Positions 5,676-6,670 of a stretch of DNA of 6,670 nt are shown here, piece after piece. This stretch comes from Verrucomicrobiota bacterium (lineage in GTDB: Bacteria; Verrucomicrobiota; Verrucomicrobiia; Opitutales; UBA2995). The translations under genes and the position numbers were made by a program. Numbering within the stretch: the stretch's first letter is position 1; every line of letters begins with the position of its first letter. The stretch covers positions 1 through 6,670 of the forward strand of contig JAPUIL010000465.1 in NCBI GenBank assembly GCA_027297085.1, in the 5' to 3' direction. The notes beneath the pieces were generated by a model, which worked only from the letters and a program-made list of their open reading frames with translations, was not told the origin of the DNA and did not search any database.

Positions 5676-6139
5676 TTACGGTGTAGGAACAAATCGACGC
5701 GCAAAGCGCAAATCACCATTGGTAATGTCGTTATAGGAAATAGCGGGATGCCCGTCCGGTCCGAATGCGAGAGACGTGTGGCTCCCGGTGGAGCCGGTTG
5801 CATCCACCGTGGTTAACTACCAGGGCAGTTGGTCTTGAAACAGGGTTGTAATTAAAAAGCGTTCCTCCGCTGCCGAGCTTTTTAGATCAGCGACTTCCGA
5901 TTTTAGATCAGCCACTTCCGATTGGAGAGCCGCATTCTGGGTTTCCACGGCTTCCACCTTCTCCCAGATTTCCTGGAGGGACTTTTGCGTGGGCGCCGGC
6001 GCTCCCGGGGGTGGTTCGAGTGAGCCTTGGGCAAAGCTTGCCAGCGGCGTTAACAGAAGGACGAGGCTGGCAAACAGGAGAGACCAAGCGGTGTGTTTAA
6101 TAGGATAGATTCGAGCGCGAGTATGAGAGGAACTTTCAT
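5676..6139 (-). pseudogene. Decayed secreted coiled-coil / beta-repeat protein
   Basis: Reading leftward, the frame ending at TAA (5678-5676) is open back to 6143 apart from one amber codon at 5819-5817. It encodes a signal sequence (WSLLFASLVLLLTPLASFAQ, predicted cut after SFA), a Pro-rich linker (LEPPPGAPAPTQKSLQEIWE), and a heptad coiled coil (SEVADLK twice). After a short segment ending DQLPW comes the stop, then LTTVDATGSTGSHTSLAFGP with DGHPAISYNDITNGDLRFA, ending ARRFVPTP. The post-stop part is a single copy of a roughly 40-residue repeat (SLA-GPDG-PAISY-D-NGDL-FA) that in intact secreted proteins occurs many times. No start codon exists in this frame. The only nearby ATG (6139) is in another frame and would join after restoring one base. 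Two lesions plus one lone repeat indicate a decayed, internally shortened gene. It is convergent with mlaA. Sequencing error or stop readthrough are less likely alternatives. Confidence 0.7.
5880..5921. repeat. Tandem duplication of 21 bp inside the coiled-coil region
   Basis: Two head-to-tail 21-bp units (5880-5900 and 5901-5921) differ at one base (G versus C). On the minus strand each encodes one SEVADLK heptad, so the duplication added exactly two coiled-coil turns. The near-identity indicates a recent slippage or duplication event. Confidence 0.85.
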
Positions 6140-6248
6140 GGCTTTAATTGATAGTAACAGTGATTCGCGACGAAAACAGTTCTGACAGCAGCAACTCAAA
6201 CTTCATAGGTTTATTATTTTTAGAAACCCTCAATGCAACAGAAAACGT

Positions 6249-6264
6249 AACTACTCACGTAGTT
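6249..6264. other. Short perfect inverted repeat in the pyk-pseudogene gap
   Basis: AACTAC (6249-6254) and GTAGTT (6259-6264) flank a TCAC loop. It lies about 150 bp past the pyruvate kinase stop and about 110 bp upstream of the pseudogene. Without a T-tract it is not a clear terminator; it could equally be an operator remnant or chance. The remaining sequence of this gap shows no gene or RNA that I can recognise. Confidence 0.3.
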
Positions 6265-6411
6265 TAGAAGGGAGCTAAAAGGATCGCAAACCGTCCCAGA
6301 GTAGCATGGCTGCCATTCTCTTCTCCCTAACAGATGATCAATCTATACGATCTGCGTGCTCTCTGAGGAATCTGTGGTTCAAAGATCTATTTCCTACATT
6401 CTAACTTCTGT

Positions 6412-6670
6412 CTAGTCAACATACCTCAACTGCACGGTATCGACGACACGACCGTGGGCCAGGACATTGGTGATAACAATCAGGGTCTGACCTTTTTTCA
6501 CCCTGCCTCTGTCGAGTAGGGTATTGAATGCGTCTTTAATCGTTTGCTCAGGATCTTCACTAAATTCCATTATAAATGGTTCAATGCCCCACAAGGTGAC
6601 CATGTGTCTGAGAACACGAATGCTGTCGGTAAATGAGTAAATCGGCACATTACAGCGCAAGGAGGCAAGG
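6412..6670 (-). CDS. pyk: Pyruvate kinase, C-terminal domain only (N-terminus beyond window)
   Basis: The frame enters from the right edge and ends at TAG (6414-6412), giving 86 C-terminal residues of a protein that is normally about 470-500 long. The visible part is the C-terminal alpha/beta domain: LASLRCNVPIYSFTDS (the equivalent of the common SRFRP-x-PI-A-T pattern), RHMVTLWGIEPFIM, then DAFNTLLDRGRVKKGQTLIVIT and a final VDTVQLRYVD strand. This domain carries the allosteric effector site in many pyruvate kinases. Catalytic and substrate-binding residues lie outside the window. The enzyme converts phosphoenolpyruvate and ADP to pyruvate and ATP in the cytosol. The TTG codon at 6660 is an internal Leu, not a start. 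No clear terminator follows the stop. Confidence is limited only by partial coverage. Confidence 0.88.
   Translation of the reverse strand, partial: LASLRCNVPIYSFTDSIRVLRHMVTLWGIEPFIMEFSEDPEQTIKDAFNTLLDRGRVKKGQTLIVITNVLAHGRVVDTVQLRYVD

Noticed and set aside
5594..5803. Open frame of 69 codons on the minus strand overlapping mlaA's end
   Set aside because: It is out of frame with the recognisable repeat protein in the same place and has no independent support.
6269..6328. Inverted repeat AGGGAG / CTCCCT about 50 bp apart
   Set aside because: Arms are six bases with a long unstructured spacer; likely chance.
6342..6360. CAGAT / ATCTG inverted repeat as pyruvate kinase terminator
   Set aside because: The stem is five bases, the loop is long and no T-tract follows in either direction; the position given is approximate.
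1..6670. CRISPR array, tRNA/rRNA, transposase or phage genes
   Set aside because: No regularly spaced direct repeats, no cloverleaf-like sequence and no transposase or phage motifs were seen on either strand.

Overview
The window reads as chromosomal DNA of a Gram-negative (outer-membrane-bearing) bacterium, because it carries a complete retrograde phospholipid transport (Mla) operon spanning inner membrane, periplasm and outer membrane. Most start codons lack a Shine-Dalgarno sequence. There is also a decayed secreted repeat protein of a type I associate with Verrucomicrobiota (Opitutae-like genomes). That taxonomic guess is an inference from style and recollection, not a demonstrated placement.

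Layout, left to right. (1) A TetR-family regulator runs leftward off the left edge (1-362, minus), with a recognisable promoter and a small dyad inside the promoter spacer. (2) Divergent from it, across 149 bp, is a TIGR04282/DUF2064 nucleotidyltransferase-like glycosyltransferase (512-1111, plus). (3) Converging on it with a 17-bp overlap is a single-pass membrane-anchored protein of unknown function (1095-1793, minus). (4) The mla cluster follows on the plus strand: mlaE (1946-2728), mlaF (2725-3435), mlaD (3739-4194), mlaC (4269-4868) and mlaA (4865-5614). EF and CA are coupled by ATGA overlaps. A 303-bp gene-free stretch rich in inverted repeats separates mlaF from mlaD. (5) Behind mlaA, on the minus strand, lies a broken gene (5676-6139): a signal peptide, a short coiled coil with a 21-bp tandem duplication, an in-frame amber codon and one beta-rich repeat. 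(6) The C-terminal end of pyruvate kinase (6412 to the right edge, minus) closes the window. The 268-272 bp between it and the pseudogene hold only weak inverted repeats.

How the genes work together: MlaE (permease), MlaF (ATPase) and MlaD (MCE-domain ring) would form the inner-membrane ABC machine. MlaC would carry phospholipid through the periplasm, and MlaA would act at the outer membrane. No STAS-domain MlaB is present in the window. MlaA here lacks the expected lipoprotein cysteine and has a strongly acidic linker after its signal sequence. I see no wholly new system. The points most worth checking are the non-lipidated MlaA, the hairpin-rich insert inside the operon, the pseudogene, and the regulatory dyad in front of tetR.
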